Positions 35,388 to 44,341 of a DNA stretch of 60,097 nt are shown here, one piece after another. The DNA comes from CAJPQU01 sp052170475 (GTDB lineage Bacteria > Bacillota > Negativicutes > Selenomonadales > Selenomonadaceae): positions 1-60,097 of the forward strand of contig JBQNAL010000011.1 of NCBI GenBank assembly GCA_052170475.1. The letters run 5' to 3'. The position numbers and the translations under genes were made by a program. The notes beneath the pieces are model-generated. The model was given only the letters and a program-made list of their open reading frames with translations. It searched no databases and was not told where the DNA came from. Position 1 is the stretch's first letter. Each line of letters begins with the position of its first letter.

Positions 35388-36317
35388 ATGAAGGTTTTGA
35401 TCACGGGGGGCGCAGGGTTCATCGGCTCCCATTTGGCGGCGCACTTACAGGCGATGGGGGATGAGCCGGTCGCCTTGGACAATTTATCGGTGGGGCGGCG
35501 GGAAAATCTTCCCGCACACGTACGCTTCATCGAAGCGGATGTTTTGGATGCGTCGCTGGAGGATACGGTGGGGGCGGGACAGTTTGACGCCATCGTGCAT
35601 TTGGCGGGGCAGACGATGGTGAACGCTTCCGTCGAGGATCCCGCCTTTGACGCGAGGGAAAACGTCTTGGGGACGATACAGGTCTTGGAAGCGGCGCGAA
35701 AGGGCGGCGTTCGGCGGGTGATCTTCGCCTCGACGGCGGCGGCGTACGGCGACGTGCCGCAAGAGGCGCTGCCCATTTTGGAGGAGCGCGCCCTTGCCCC
35801 GCTCTCTTTTTACGGCTTGAGCAAGGTGACGGCGGAGGGGTATTTGGCACTCTATCAAAGGCTCTTTGGCATCGAGTACGTTGTCCTGCGCTTTGCGAAC
35901 GTCTACGGGGAGCGGCAGGGCGACGGCGGCGAAGGGGGCGTCATCAGCATTTTCGCCCGTGCGGCGGCAGAGGGAAAGACGCTGACGATCTTTGGCGACG
36001 GGCGGCAGACGCGGGATTTCGTCTACGCGGGCGACATCGCGGCGGGGATCCGCGCGGCCCTTTACACCGCCTCGCCCAATGCGGCCTACAATCTTTCCAC
36101 GGCATCGGAGACGAGCCTCTTGGTTCTCGTGGATCTCTTGTCCGAGGCGGCGGGGCGCACCATCGTGCCGGCGTACGGGGCGGAGCGCCCCGGCGATATT
36201 TACCGCTCGGCGCTTTCCAACGAGAAGGCGAAGCGGTTTCTCGGCTGGCAGCCGACGACGGCTCTCGTGGAAGGGCTGCGGCGCACCTACGCCTACTTTA
36301 AGGCACAGGGCGCTTAA
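35388..36317 (+). CDS. galE: NAD-dependent nucleotide-sugar epimerase (GalE-like)
   Basis: A 309-residue extended short-chain dehydrogenase. The Rossmann motif is ITGGAGFIGSHL at the N terminus, and the catalytic YGLSK follows FASTAAAYGD. RFANVYGERQ, DGRQTRDFVYAGDIA and RPGDIYRS bind the nucleotide sugar. It most likely interconverts UDP-glucose and UDP-galactose (or the GlcNAc forms). It heads a run of sugar genes (galU, manB-like, pgi) that supports envelope polysaccharide synthesis. At 309 residues it is shorter than E. coli GalE (338) but typical of Firmicutes paralogs. Confidence 0.85.
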   Translation: MKVLITGGAGFIGSHLAAHLQAMGDEPVALDNLSVGRRENLPAHVRFIEADVLDASLEDTVGAGQFDAIVHLAGQTMVNASVEDPAFDARENVLGTIQVLEAARKGGVRRVIFASTAAAYGDVPQEALPILEERALAPLSFYGLSKVTAEGYLALYQRLFGIEYVVLRFANVYGERQGDGGEGGVISIFARAAAEGKTLTIFGDGRQTRDFVYAGDIAAGIRAALYTASPNAAYNLSTASETSLLVLVDLLSEAAGRTIVPAYGAERPGDIYRSALSNEKAKRFLGWQPTTALVEGLRRTYAYFKAQGA

Positions 36318-36331
36318 GGCGGGGTGGTTCG

Positions 36332-37090
36332 ATGATCTATGCATTGAAGTTTGGCGCGAGTTTTGTCCTGCCGCCGGGGATCTTCTTCGTCCTCTTCTTT
36401 GGCATCGCGGTTTGGGCGTGGCGGCGGCGGGAGAGACGGATCGCCGCCGCTCTTTTCGTCGTGACCTTCGCCTTTTATCTCCTCTCGACACAGCTCGTGT
36501 CGGAGGCGCTTCTGCGCGGGATAGAAACACAGTATGAGCCGCCTGCCTACCCTGCGGGGGACGTGATCGTCATGTTGGGGGGCGGCGCGATGGCGGATAC
36601 GCCGGACGTGGATGGGGTGGGCACGCTCGCCCCCAGCCCCGCCAACCGCCTTTTGACGGCGGCGCGGCTCTGGCGAAGGCTCCACGTCCCGATTCTCCTC
36701 TCCGGGGGGCAGGTCTACGCCGACAGCGGGGCAGAGGCCATCATTGCCCGCCGGGTTTTGGTGGGCTTGGGCGTGCCGGAGGAGGACATTCTCTTGGAAA
36801 CGGAAAGCAAAACTACGACGCAGAACGCACGCTATTCGGCGCAGATTTTGCGTGAACGGGGATTTACTCGCCCTATTTTGGTGACCTCGGCCTTTCACAT
36901 GCCCCGCGCGGTGCTGAATTTTGAAAAGCAAGGCATCGAGGTGACGCCCTATCCTGCCGATTTTTGGGCGAACCGCACGCCGCGAGAGTTCCACTATTCC
37001 CGCCTTCGTCCCCAGTCGGACGCCCTCGCAGACAGCGCCGTGGTGCTGCAGGAGCGGCTTCGGGCGATTGTGACGCTTGTGTTTGAATGA
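36332..37090 (+). CDS. YdcF/ElyC/SanA-family membrane protein (DUF218)
   Basis: A 252-residue protein with two N-terminal membrane helices (~10-30, 38-56) and a DUF218 domain: DVIVMLGGGAMADTP, SPANRLLTAARLW, LLSGGQ, ESKTTTQNARYSA and VTSAFHMPRA. ElyC and SanA relatives affect envelope integrity and lipid-carrier metabolism in E. coli; the biochemical role is unknown. Fourteen bases after the epimerase, and its end is 10 bases before the MATE start, so it sits in the same transcription unit. Confidence 0.85.
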   Translation: MIYALKFGASFVLPPGIFFVLFFGIAVWAWRRRERRIAAALFVVTFAFYLLSTQLVSEALLRGIETQYEPPAYPAGDVIVMLGGGAMADTPDVDGVGTLAPSPANRLLTAARLWRRLHVPILLSGGQVYADSGAEAIIARRVLVGLGVPEEDILLETESKTTTQNARYSAQILRERGFTRPILVTSAFHMPRAVLNFEKQGIEVTPYPADFWANRTPREFHYSRLRPQSDALADSAVVLQERLRAIVTLVFE

Positions 37091-37100
37091 GAGGGTTTTT

Positions 37101-38441
37101 ATGGCGACGATGTTGACGGAGGGAAGTCCGGCGCGGCTCATCTGGCAGTTTGCCCTGCCCCTTTTGGCGGGCAATGTCTTTCAACAGATGTATGCCTTCG
37201 TGGACACGCTCCTCGTGGGGCGCTTCTTGGGCGTCGAAGCGCTGGCGGCAGTGGGCTGCACGGGCGGCCTCATGTTCCTCTTGATGGGGTTCGTCCTCGG
37301 GACGGCGACGGGATTGTCCCTCTATACGGGCCAGCGCTACGGGGCGCGGGATTTGGCGGGGGTGCGAAAGAGTGCCGCCGCCTGTTTTCTCTTGGCGCTC
37401 CTCATCGGGGCGCTGGTCGCGCTGACGAGTGTTTTGTTGGCGCGCCCCGTATTGCTCCTCATGCGGACGCCGCCGGAAATTTTGGACGATGCCGTGACCT
37501 TCATCAGCATCATCGGGGCGAATGCGCCCTTCCTCATGCTCTTTTCCATGCAGACGAACCTCATCCGTGCGCTGGGGGATAGCCGGACGCCCACCTGTAT
37601 GCTGGCGTTTGGGCTGACGCTGAACATTTTGTTTGAGCCGCTTTTCCTTTTGGGGCTGGAGCTCGGGGTGCCGGGCGCGGCACTCGCGACGGCGGCCTCC
37701 CAAGTCGTCGCGAATGTGGTCAGCTTGCTTTACCTTCGCCGCCGCGTGCCGATTCTCTGGCCGAGGAGGGAAGATCTGACCCCTTCCCTCGCGCTCCTTT
37801 TTGCGCACTTGCGGCTCGGGCTGCCCATGGGGTTCCAGGGATCGGTCATCGCCCTTGGTGCCATCCTCCTGCAAGTGCCGCTCAATCAGTTAGGCGCGGT
37901 GGCGGTCGCGGCCTATTCGGCGGCGCAGAAAGTGGACACCATCGGCGTCATGCCGATGATGTCCTTCGGGATGGCCATGGCGGCCTACACGGCGCAAAAT
38001 TACGGCGCGAGAAAGCTCGACCGCATCCGTGCCGGGGTGCGTGCCTGCATCTTGATGTCGGGTGCGTTCAGCATCGCGGTGGGACTCGTGCTGTATGTTG
38101 GCGGCGGCGCACTCATCGCGCTCTTTGTCCCGCCGGAGGAAACGCAGGTGATCGCTTACGGCCACCTCTATTTGATCGTCAACGGCGCATGCTATTTCCT
38201 CCTGTCTCTGCTCTTTATTTTCCGCTTCACCCTGCAAGGGCTGGGTGAGTCCATGAGTCCTACGGTGGCGGGGTTTATGGAACTGTTCATGCGAGCGGGG
38301 GCGGCCTTCTTCTTGATTGATCGGTGCGGCTATTTGGGGGCGTGCTTGGCGAATCCGTTGGCGTGGGCGGGCGCATGCCTCCCCCTCGCGATCTCCTATT
38401 TTTGGGTACGGCGCACGCTCTACGATGCGCCGTCTGGATGA
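37101..38441 (+). CDS. MATE-family efflux transporter
   Basis: A 446-residue, twelve-helix multidrug/flippase-type exporter. Signatures: GSPARLIWQFALPLLAGNVF, QQMYAFVDTLLVGRFLG and, in the second half, LGLPMGFQGSVIALGAILLQ and NYGARKLDRIRAGVR. Most such proteins exchange Na+ or H+ for cationic drugs; within a sugar-envelope cluster a lipid-linked substrate is conceivable. ATG 37101 has GAGAGGG 6 bases upstream; the open frame from 37077 overlaps the DUF218 gene and lacks the family N terminus. Confidence 0.92.
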   Translation: MATMLTEGSPARLIWQFALPLLAGNVFQQMYAFVDTLLVGRFLGVEALAAVGCTGGLMFLLMGFVLGTATGLSLYTGQRYGARDLAGVRKSAAACFLLALLIGALVALTSVLLARPVLLLMRTPPEILDDAVTFISIIGANAPFLMLFSMQTNLIRALGDSRTPTCMLAFGLTLNILFEPLFLLGLELGVPGAALATAASQVVANVVSLLYLRRRVPILWPRREDLTPSLALLFAHLRLGLPMGFQGSVIALGAILLQVPLNQLGAVAVAAYSAAQKVDTIGVMPMMSFGMAMAAYTAQNYGARKLDRIRAGVRACILMSGAFSIAVGLVLYVGGGALIALFVPPEETQVIAYGHLYLIVNGACYFLLSLLFIFRFTLQGLGESMSPTVAGFMELFMRAGAAFFLIDRCGYLGACLANPLAWAGACLPLAISYFWVRRTLYDAPSG

Positions 38442-38602
38442 CCCTTATGATAAGGGATTACTTATCTTTTTTTTGGTAAATTTTAAGGAATTTCTCCTAA
38501 ATGAGGGAGGATTTTTGTTTTGTGTATCGAAGAATACCATAAAATATTTAGGCGTAAGGTCGTAGGACAGTAGAAGAAGTCAAGGAAATGGGGGACGGTG
38601 GC
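38442..38602. other. AT-rich intergenic region upstream of manB-like gene
   Basis: This 160-base stretch is strikingly AT-rich for the window. It contains TAAAAT-like -10 candidates near 38539-38545 but no well-spaced -35. I see no gene or clean terminator in it. It probably carries the promoter of the mutase-galU-pgi genes. Confidence 0.4.
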
Positions 38603-39955
38603 ATGGCGATCAGCGGCAAAGGCTTTGGCGCGTATGACATCCGAGGGGTTTACCCGGGGGAAGTGAATGAGGAATTGGCCTACCGCGTCGGTCGGGCGTT
38701 TGTGGCGCTCTTTGGGGCGAGGCGCGTGGCGGTGGGACACGACATCCGGCTGTCTGGTCCCGCGATCAGCCGCGCGCTCACCCGGGGGCTGACGGAAGCG
38801 GGCTGCGATGTGGTGGACATCGGGCAGTGCGGCACGGAGATGATCTACTTCGCTACGGCGCATTGGCACCTCGACGGTGGGATCATGGTGACGGCCAGCC
38901 ACAATCCGAAAGAGTACAACGGCATGAAGTTGGTGCGGGCAGAGGCACGCCCCATTTCGCGGGATACGGGACTTTTGGACATTGAAAAGATGGCGCTCGC
39001 AGGGGAGTTCCCGCCGCCCGCCGCGCAGCCGGGGCAAGTGGAACAGCGCGACGTGACGGATGCGTACGTAGAGCACCTTCTTTCCTATATCGACACGGCG
39101 GCGTTAAAGCCCTTGACCGTCGTCGCGAATACGGGCAACGGCGCGGGCGGCCCCATCGTCGCCGCGCTCGCTAAGCGGCTGCCGGTGAAGATTCTGCCGC
39201 TTTACCCCGAGCCGGACGGGAATTTCCCCCACGGCGTGCCGAACCCGCTTCTCCCGGACAATCGCGAGAGTACGGCAGAGGCGGTGCGGGAAGCGAAGGC
39301 GGATCTGGGCTTCGCGTGGGATGGAGACTTTGACCGATGCTTTCTCTTCGATGAGAAGGGCGAATTCATTGAAGGATATTACATTGTAGGCTTTTTGGCG
39401 CAGGCGTTTTTGAAGCGCCATCCGGGCGCTAAGATCATCTACGACCCGCGCGTGACGTGGAACACCTTGGAGATCGTGGAGAAGATGGGCGGGGAAGCCG
39501 TGATGTGCAAGAGCGGCCACGCCTTCATCAAGGATCGGATGCGGCGGGAAGACGCGGTGTACGGCGGGGAGATGAGCGCCCACCATTACTTCCGGGATTT
39601 TTCCTTCTGCGACAGTGGCATGTTGGTGTTCCTCCTCGTCATGGAGCTCGTCTCGCAGGCGGGAAAACCGCTTTCGGCGCTGATGGCGGAGCGCATGGCG
39701 AAGTTCCCGTGCAGCGGTGAGGTGAACAGCACGGTGGCGGATGCGGCGGCGGTCATTGCGGCGGTGGAGAAGGAATACGGCGCGAAGGGCGAGGTCAACA
39801 AGGTGGACGGCCTCAGCGTCGAATTTCCGAATTGGCGCTTTAACCTCCGCATGTCGAATACGGAGCCGGTGATCCGGCTCAACGTGGAAACGCGGGGAGA
39901 TGCGGCGCTGCTCAAGGAAAAGACAGAGGAGCTTTTGGCGCGGATTCGCCGCTGA
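38603..39955 (+). CDS. manB: phosphomannomutase/phosphoglucomutase
   Basis: A 450-residue alpha-D-phosphohexomutase that moves phosphate between C6 and C1 of mannose or glucose. The phosphoserine loop is VTASHNPKEYNGMK (~96), the Mg site is DGDFDRCF (~239), and the sugar-ring loop GGEMSAHHYF fixes the bifunctional PMM/PGM group. The C-terminal phosphate-binding loop is RMSNTEPVIRLN. Together with galU and galE it forms the route glucose-6-P to UDP-glucose/galactose, and mannose-1-P. ATG 38603 is 7 bases after a GGGGG site; ATG 38588 abuts its site. The stop overlaps an upstream frame of galU. Confidence 0.93.
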   Translation: MAISGKGFGAYDIRGVYPGEVNEELAYRVGRAFVALFGARRVAVGHDIRLSGPAISRALTRGLTEAGCDVVDIGQCGTEMIYFATAHWHLDGGIMVTASHNPKEYNGMKLVRAEARPISRDTGLLDIEKMALAGEFPPPAAQPGQVEQRDVTDAYVEHLLSYIDTAALKPLTVVANTGNGAGGPIVAALAKRLPVKILPLYPEPDGNFPHGVPNPLLPDNRESTAEAVREAKADLGFAWDGDFDRCFLFDEKGEFIEGYYIVGFLAQAFLKRHPGAKIIYDPRVTWNTLEIVEKMGGEAVMCKSGHAFIKDRMRREDAVYGGEMSAHHYFRDFSFCDSGMLVFLLVMELVSQAGKPLSALMAERMAKFPCSGEVNSTVADAAAVIAAVEKEYGAKGEVNKVDGLSVEFPNWRFNLRMSNTEPVIRLNVETRGDAALLKEKTEELLARIRR

Positions 39956-39993
39956 TGAAGGAGACGCTGAGCGGGGGAACGGAGGGAAGCGGT

Positions 39994-40923
39994 GTGAAAA
40001 AGATTCGCAAGGCGATCATCCCGGCGGCGGGACTCGGGACGCGCTTTCTCCCTGCGACGAAAGCGCAGCCGAAGGAAATGCTGCCCATCGTCGATAAACC
40101 GGCCATCCAGTTCATCATGGAGGAGGCCATCGCGTCGGGGATCGAGGAGATCCTCATCATCACCGGTCGCAATAAGCGCTCCATCGAGGATCATTTCGAC
40201 CGCTCCTTGGAATTGGAGCAGCAGCTCCGCGCACAGGGGAAGTACGACCTCTTAAAGATGGTGGAGGAAATTTCGGACGTCACCGTCCATTTCATTCGTC
40301 AAAAGGAAGCGAAGGGGCTTGGCCATGCGGTGCTGTGCGCCCGCCAATTCGTGGGCGACGAGCCGTTCGCCGTCCTCTTGGGCGACGATTTGGTCGATGC
40401 GGCGGTGCCGTGTCTTTCCCAGCTCATCGACGTTTACTTGGAATTGGGCGGCAGCGTCTTAGGGGTGCAGCATGTGCCGAAGGCGCAGGTGTCCCAGTAC
40501 GGCATCGTCGATCCGCGCCCGGTGAAGCCCCATGTCTTTCAGGCGGTCAACTTGGTGGAAAAACCCGCCGCCGAGGAAGCACCGTCCGATTTGGCAGTTC
40601 TGGGGCGCTATATCTTAGCGCCGGAGATTTTTGATCTCTTGGCGCATACCGCGCCGGGGCGTGGGGGAGAGATCCAGCTCACGGACGCGATCTGCGCCTT
40701 GGCTGCCCGAGAGAAGGTCTATGCCTATGAGTTCGACGGGCGGCGCTACGACATCGGGGACAAGGAAGGCTTCTTGGAAGCGACCGTGGAGCAGGCCTTA
40801 AAGCGCCCCGAGCTTCGGGAGCGATTCATGACCTATTTGGTGCGCCTCCTGACGCCCCTCGTTGCGGCGAACCGTGCGCAAGGAGAGGACGCGCCCCAAA
40901 AGAGAGAGGAGGACATCCCATGA
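39994..40923 (+). CDS. galU: UTP-glucose-1-phosphate uridylyltransferase
   Basis: A 309-residue nucleotidyltransferase that makes UDP-glucose. Motifs: KAIIPAAGLGTRFLPATKAQ, MLPIVDKPAIQFIMEEA, EAKGLGHAVLCA, LLGDDLVDA and LVEKPAAEEAPSD. GTG 39994 follows GGAGGG and gives the family N terminus; an ATG at 39955 overlapping the manB stop would add 13 unrelated residues. Its stop overlaps the next start by 4 bases, so galU and the pgi fusion are translationally coupled. Confidence 0.95.
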   Translation: MKKIRKAIIPAAGLGTRFLPATKAQPKEMLPIVDKPAIQFIMEEAIASGIEEILIITGRNKRSIEDHFDRSLELEQQLRAQGKYDLLKMVEEISDVTVHFIRQKEAKGLGHAVLCARQFVGDEPFAVLLGDDLVDAAVPCLSQLIDVYLELGGSVLGVQHVPKAQVSQYGIVDPRPVKPHVFQAVNLVEKPAAEEAPSDLAVLGRYILAPEIFDLLAHTAPGRGGEIQLTDAICALAAREKVYAYEFDGRRYDIGDKEGFLEATVEQALKRPELRERFMTYLVRLLTPLVAANRAQGEDAPQKREEDIP

Positions 40924-42902
40924 TGACGGTACTGACCCTTCCCTCTGGCTTTTCCTTTGACTATACGAACCTTATGGGCGAGGGCAGGGTGACAGAGGCC
41001 GATGTGGCGGACTTAGCGCCGCGCCTTTTGTCGGCGCACCGGGCGGTGGAAGAGATGCGCCGCACCGGCTTTGTGCGCGGCCATCAATCGAAGGACGGTG
41101 CGCCGGAAAAGGTGCTGTTTTCGAAACTTCCCTATGTGGCGGAGGGACACTTAAATTCCCCCGCCTCCCTCCAAAAGCTGAAAGCGTTTGGCGAGGAGGT
41201 AAGGCGGGAGGTCGATGTGGTCGTTTCCCTTGGCATCGGCGGTTCCTACTTGGGGAATAAAGTCCTCTTCGATGTGACGGGGGGCGCGTTTTGGAACGAG
41301 AAATCAAAGGAGGCGCGCGGCGGCTTCCCGGAGGTCTACTTCAGCGGGAATAACATGGATCCGCTCCGCACGACGGCGCTCATCGACCACCTCGCCGCGC
41401 GTGGGGCGCGGAGGAAGGCGCACGTAGGCAGACCGCTCTCGGTGCTTCTCTTGGTGATCTCGAAATCGGGCGGCACACTCGATACGATGGCGAATTTCAT
41501 GCTGCTCTATGATCGCTTGGGGAAGGCGGCGGACATTCGCCTTTCTGTGGCAGCGGTCACGGATCCCGACGACGAGCGCCCTACGCTCCTTCATCGGTTG
41601 GCGGCGGAGGAGGGGTGGCGGATGTTTTCCGTGCCCGACGGCGTCGGGGGACGGTTCTCGGTATTTTCCGAGGTGGGACTCTCCTTGGCCGCCTGTATTG
41701 GCTTCGACATGGACGGCTTTTTGGCGGGGGCGCGCGCCATGGATGAAAACTGTCAAGGGGACGATGTGTGGCAGAACCCCGCCATGCTCAACGCCGCGCT
41801 CAAGTACATCGCGGCGGAAACTTACGGGCGGGACATCGAGGTCATGATGCCCTACGGCGACGATCTGAAATCCCTCGCCGAGTGGTACGTGCAGCTTTTG
41901 GCGGAGTCTCTGGGCAAGGAGCGAGACCGCGACGGGCGCGTGGTGCGCTATGGCAGGACGCCCATGGTGGCCGTGGGGACGACGGACATGCACGCCCAGA
42001 CCCAGCAGCACCAAGAAGGCCGCCTCAACAAGGTGGTGCAGTTCCTGCGGGTGGAGCGCTGGTCGGAGGATCTCGCCGTGCCGGATGTCTTCCCCGGAAA
42101 AGCGCAGCTCTCCGCCATCGCGGGCGTAACCTTGGGGGAGGCCTTGGAGGCGGCGCGTCAGTCGAATGCCGAGGCGTTGACGGGGAATGGCCGCTTCAAC
42201 GCGCTCTTTAGCCTGCCGAAGCTCAGCGCCTATCATTTAGGCGAGGTGATGTACCTCTTGGCGCTCTCCGTCGCGTACGAGGGGGAGTTGGCGGACGTGG
42301 ACGCCTTCGACCAGCCGGGAGTGGAGGCCTATAAAAAAGTGTTGGGGCCAAGGCTTGCGGCGATCCGAGCGGCGGCCGAGAGAAGGGCGTCATGTCCCTC
42401 CGCTCGGCGCTGGGGTGCGGGGATGGTGGCAGGCGCCATCGTCCTCGGTGTGGGCGCGGGCTATGGGGTCGTGCCGCCGCTGCCCCCGCTGACGGTGCGG
42501 CAGATGGAGGCACCAAAAGCGGCGATGGGGACGGTGCTTGGCATGGCTGCACCGCCCGCCCGGCGGACGCCCCTCAAAACACCGTTTACCGCCGCCCACG
42601 AAGGCCGGGCGCCTTCCGTAGAAAACGCTGTCCCGTCCCATCGCCTTTCGCCAAAACGTGTGGCCACGGTGCGGCTCATGGGCGTGGTGTCGGCAGAGAC
42701 GGACAGCCGCGCCATCCTCCTCGTTGAAGGACGGCAGGTGGTCTTAGCCCCAGGAGAATCCTCGGGGGATCTGACGCTGCTGTCGGTGGAGGCGGCGGGG
42801 GCGTGGGTGCGTGCGGCGGGCGAGGAGCGGCTCCTTCGTTTGCCGGCGCCGAGCGGGCAGGTCGCATCTCTTCTCCCGCACCGCCATGAGGGGAGAGGAT
42901 AG
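40920..42902 (+). CDS. pgi: glucose-6-phosphate isomerase continuing in frame into a PilP/GspC-like membrane domain
   Basis: A 660-residue open frame. Residues ~1-485 are a complete Pgi: SLGIGGSYLGNKVLF, VVISKSGGT-type phosphate loop (LLVISKSGGTLDT), GGRFSVFSEVGL, the catalytic QQHQEGRLNKVVQF and the C-terminal QPGVEAYKK. Instead of stopping, the frame runs through ~15 basic residues, one membrane helix (GMVAGAIVLGVGAGYGVV), a Pro-rich linker and a small beta domain (VRLMGVVSAETDSRAILLVE..QVVLAPGESSGDLTLLSV) like PilP/GspC. A secretin follows immediately. Either a true fusion or two genes joined: ATG 42392 has an AGAAGGG site but lies in another frame and would need one frameshift in the G-rich stretch after it; ATG 42423 is in frame without a site. 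Confidence 0.85.
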   Translation: MMTVLTLPSGFSFDYTNLMGEGRVTEADVADLAPRLLSAHRAVEEMRRTGFVRGHQSKDGAPEKVLFSKLPYVAEGHLNSPASLQKLKAFGEEVRREVDVVVSLGIGGSYLGNKVLFDVTGGAFWNEKSKEARGGFPEVYFSGNNMDPLRTTALIDHLAARGARRKAHVGRPLSVLLLVISKSGGTLDTMANFMLLYDRLGKAADIRLSVAAVTDPDDERPTLLHRLAAEEGWRMFSVPDGVGGRFSVFSEVGLSLAACIGFDMDGFLAGARAMDENCQGDDVWQNPAMLNAALKYIAAETYGRDIEVMMPYGDDLKSLAEWYVQLLAESLGKERDRDGRVVRYGRTPMVAVGTTDMHAQTQQHQEGRLNKVVQFLRVERWSEDLAVPDVFPGKAQLSAIAGVTLGEALEAARQSNAEALTGNGRFNALFSLPKLSAYHLGEVMYLLALSVAYEGELADVDAFDQPGVEAYKKVLGPRLAAIRAAAERRASCPSARRWGAGMVAGAIVLGVGAGYGVVPPLPPLTVRQMEAPKAAMGTVLGMAAPPARRTPLKTPFTAAHEGRAPSVENAVPSHRLSPKRVATVRLMGVVSAETDSRAILLVEGRQVVLAPGESSGDLTLLSVEAAGAWVRAAGEERLLRLPAPSGQVASLLPHRHEGRG

Positions 42903-42903
42903 A

Positions 42904-44268
42904 TTGGCACGATGGGTTTTCGCGCTATGGTCGGCGATGGCGGTTCTCTTTTCTTCCTTGGCCGGCGCCGCGCCCGCCAGTCTCCATGTGGCGGAGGGCG
43001 ATGTTCGCGCTGTCCTTTTGGCCGTGGCCAGTCTTGGTCATTTCGGCGTGGTGGTGGACGATTCCGTCAAGGGAACCGTGAGCATCGACGTGGAGGGAGC
43101 GGAACCGGCGGACATTGTGGCGCAGATCGCTGCCGCGAAAGGGCTTTTTTTAGAGGAGCGGGGCGGCGTGTTCCTCCTGACGGCGCAGGGCGATCATCTT
43201 TGCCGTCCGTACACCTTCCCCATCCGCTATGCGGATTTGACGACGGTGCGGGACGCGGTGGCCTTAGCGCTTTGTCGAGAAGAGAGGGGGGCGGATCGCC
43301 GAGGAGAGGGAAGCAAAAAGGAGAGGGAACCCCAGCCCCCTCTGCGGGAAGAGGCGGCGCGGGTATTCGCCGATCCTGGGACGGGGACGCTCCTCCTCGT
43401 GGGGACGGCGGCGGAAGCCGAAGCGGCGCAGCGGATCATCGCTGCCCTCGATCAGCCCATCCGTCAGGTGGCGTTGGAAGCGAAGGTCATCGCCATCCAG
43501 AAGGATGCGGCGAAAAAATTGGGCATCGAGTGGGACTGGTCGAAGGTGCCGCAGTACCCGAACCATCGCACCGAGTATGAAACGCGCCGCCGCACCGTGC
43601 AAAATCCCGACGGCTCCTATACCACGGTGACGGAGGATTGGCCGAAGGTGACGACGGAGCGCCGGTGGCATCCGGGGGAGTCGATCCCCGGGATTTTCCA
43701 ATTTGGGCGAGGACCCGAAGGGCATCCATTTGAATTTTACTTCGGGGCGACGATCAACGCCCTTATCACCGACGGCAAGGCGCAGATCTTAGCAAGGCCG
43801 AACATCACGACCTTGCAGGGGCGCGAAGCCGTCATCAACATCGGCGGGGAAGTGCCGGTGCCAACGGTGTCCACCACCAACGCGACCACGACGACCTCCG
43901 TCACCTATCGGGAAGCGGGGATCATCCTTCGCTGCACGCCCCGGGTGAACCCCGAGGGCGGCATCACCGCCACCGTACACACGGAGGTCAGCTCGCCTCT
44001 CTACGTAGAATCCTTAAAAGCCTATCGCTTTCAGAAGCGATCCGCCGACACCACGGTGAGGCTTCGGGACGGGGAGACCATGGTCATCGGCGGCCTCATC
44101 GGAAGTGAGGAGACGAAGAGCATGTCAAAGGTGCCGTTTTTAGGAGATTTGCCCATTTTGGGCGCGTTCTTTCGCAGTGTGCGCACCAGTAAATCCGATT
44201 CAGAAATCATGATTTTTTTGACGGCGCACGTCCTAGACGAGGGCGAAGAGCGCGAACACACAGGATAG
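42904..44268 (+). CDS. secretin (PilQ/GspD family outer-membrane pore)
   Basis: A 454-residue secretin. A signal peptide (ARWVFALWSAMAVLFSSLAG) is followed by an N0/STN-like module (HVAEGDVRAVLLAVASLGHF), an N1-type module with LLVGTAAEAEAAQRIIAALD, and the secretin beta-barrel. The barrel has ILARPNITTLQGREAVINIG, then YREAGIILRCTPRVNPEGG and VPFLGDLPILGAFFR. It would form the outer-membrane gate of a type IV pilus or type II-like system. No ATPase, pilin or pilMNO genes are adjacent. TTG 42904 follows GGAGAGG; ATG 42886, overlapping the previous gene, is an alternative. It implies a diderm envelope. Confidence 0.9.
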   Translation: MARWVFALWSAMAVLFSSLAGAAPASLHVAEGDVRAVLLAVASLGHFGVVVDDSVKGTVSIDVEGAEPADIVAQIAAAKGLFLEERGGVFLLTAQGDHLCRPYTFPIRYADLTTVRDAVALALCREERGADRRGEGSKKEREPQPPLREEAARVFADPGTGTLLLVGTAAEAEAAQRIIAALDQPIRQVALEAKVIAIQKDAAKKLGIEWDWSKVPQYPNHRTEYETRRRTVQNPDGSYTTVTEDWPKVTTERRWHPGESIPGIFQFGRGPEGHPFEFYFGATINALITDGKAQILARPNITTLQGREAVINIGGEVPVPTVSTTNATTTTSVTYREAGIILRCTPRVNPEGGITATVHTEVSSPLYVESLKAYRFQKRSADTTVRLRDGETMVIGGLIGSEETKSMSKVPFLGDLPILGAFFRSVRTSKSDSEIMIFLTAHVLDEGEEREHTG

Positions 44269-44341
44269 TAAGACCACGTCAATAGGAAAACAGTCGATAG
44301 GGACAAGGGATTTGTCTGATGGGAAAGGATAGGGATAGGGA

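Noticed and set aside
42392..42727. Separate 111-residue gene starting at ATG 42392
   Set aside because: The start has a good site, but its frame gives low-complexity Gly/Arg/Pro protein, while the pgi frame keeps the PilP-like sequence. Kept only as evidence for a possible frameshift.
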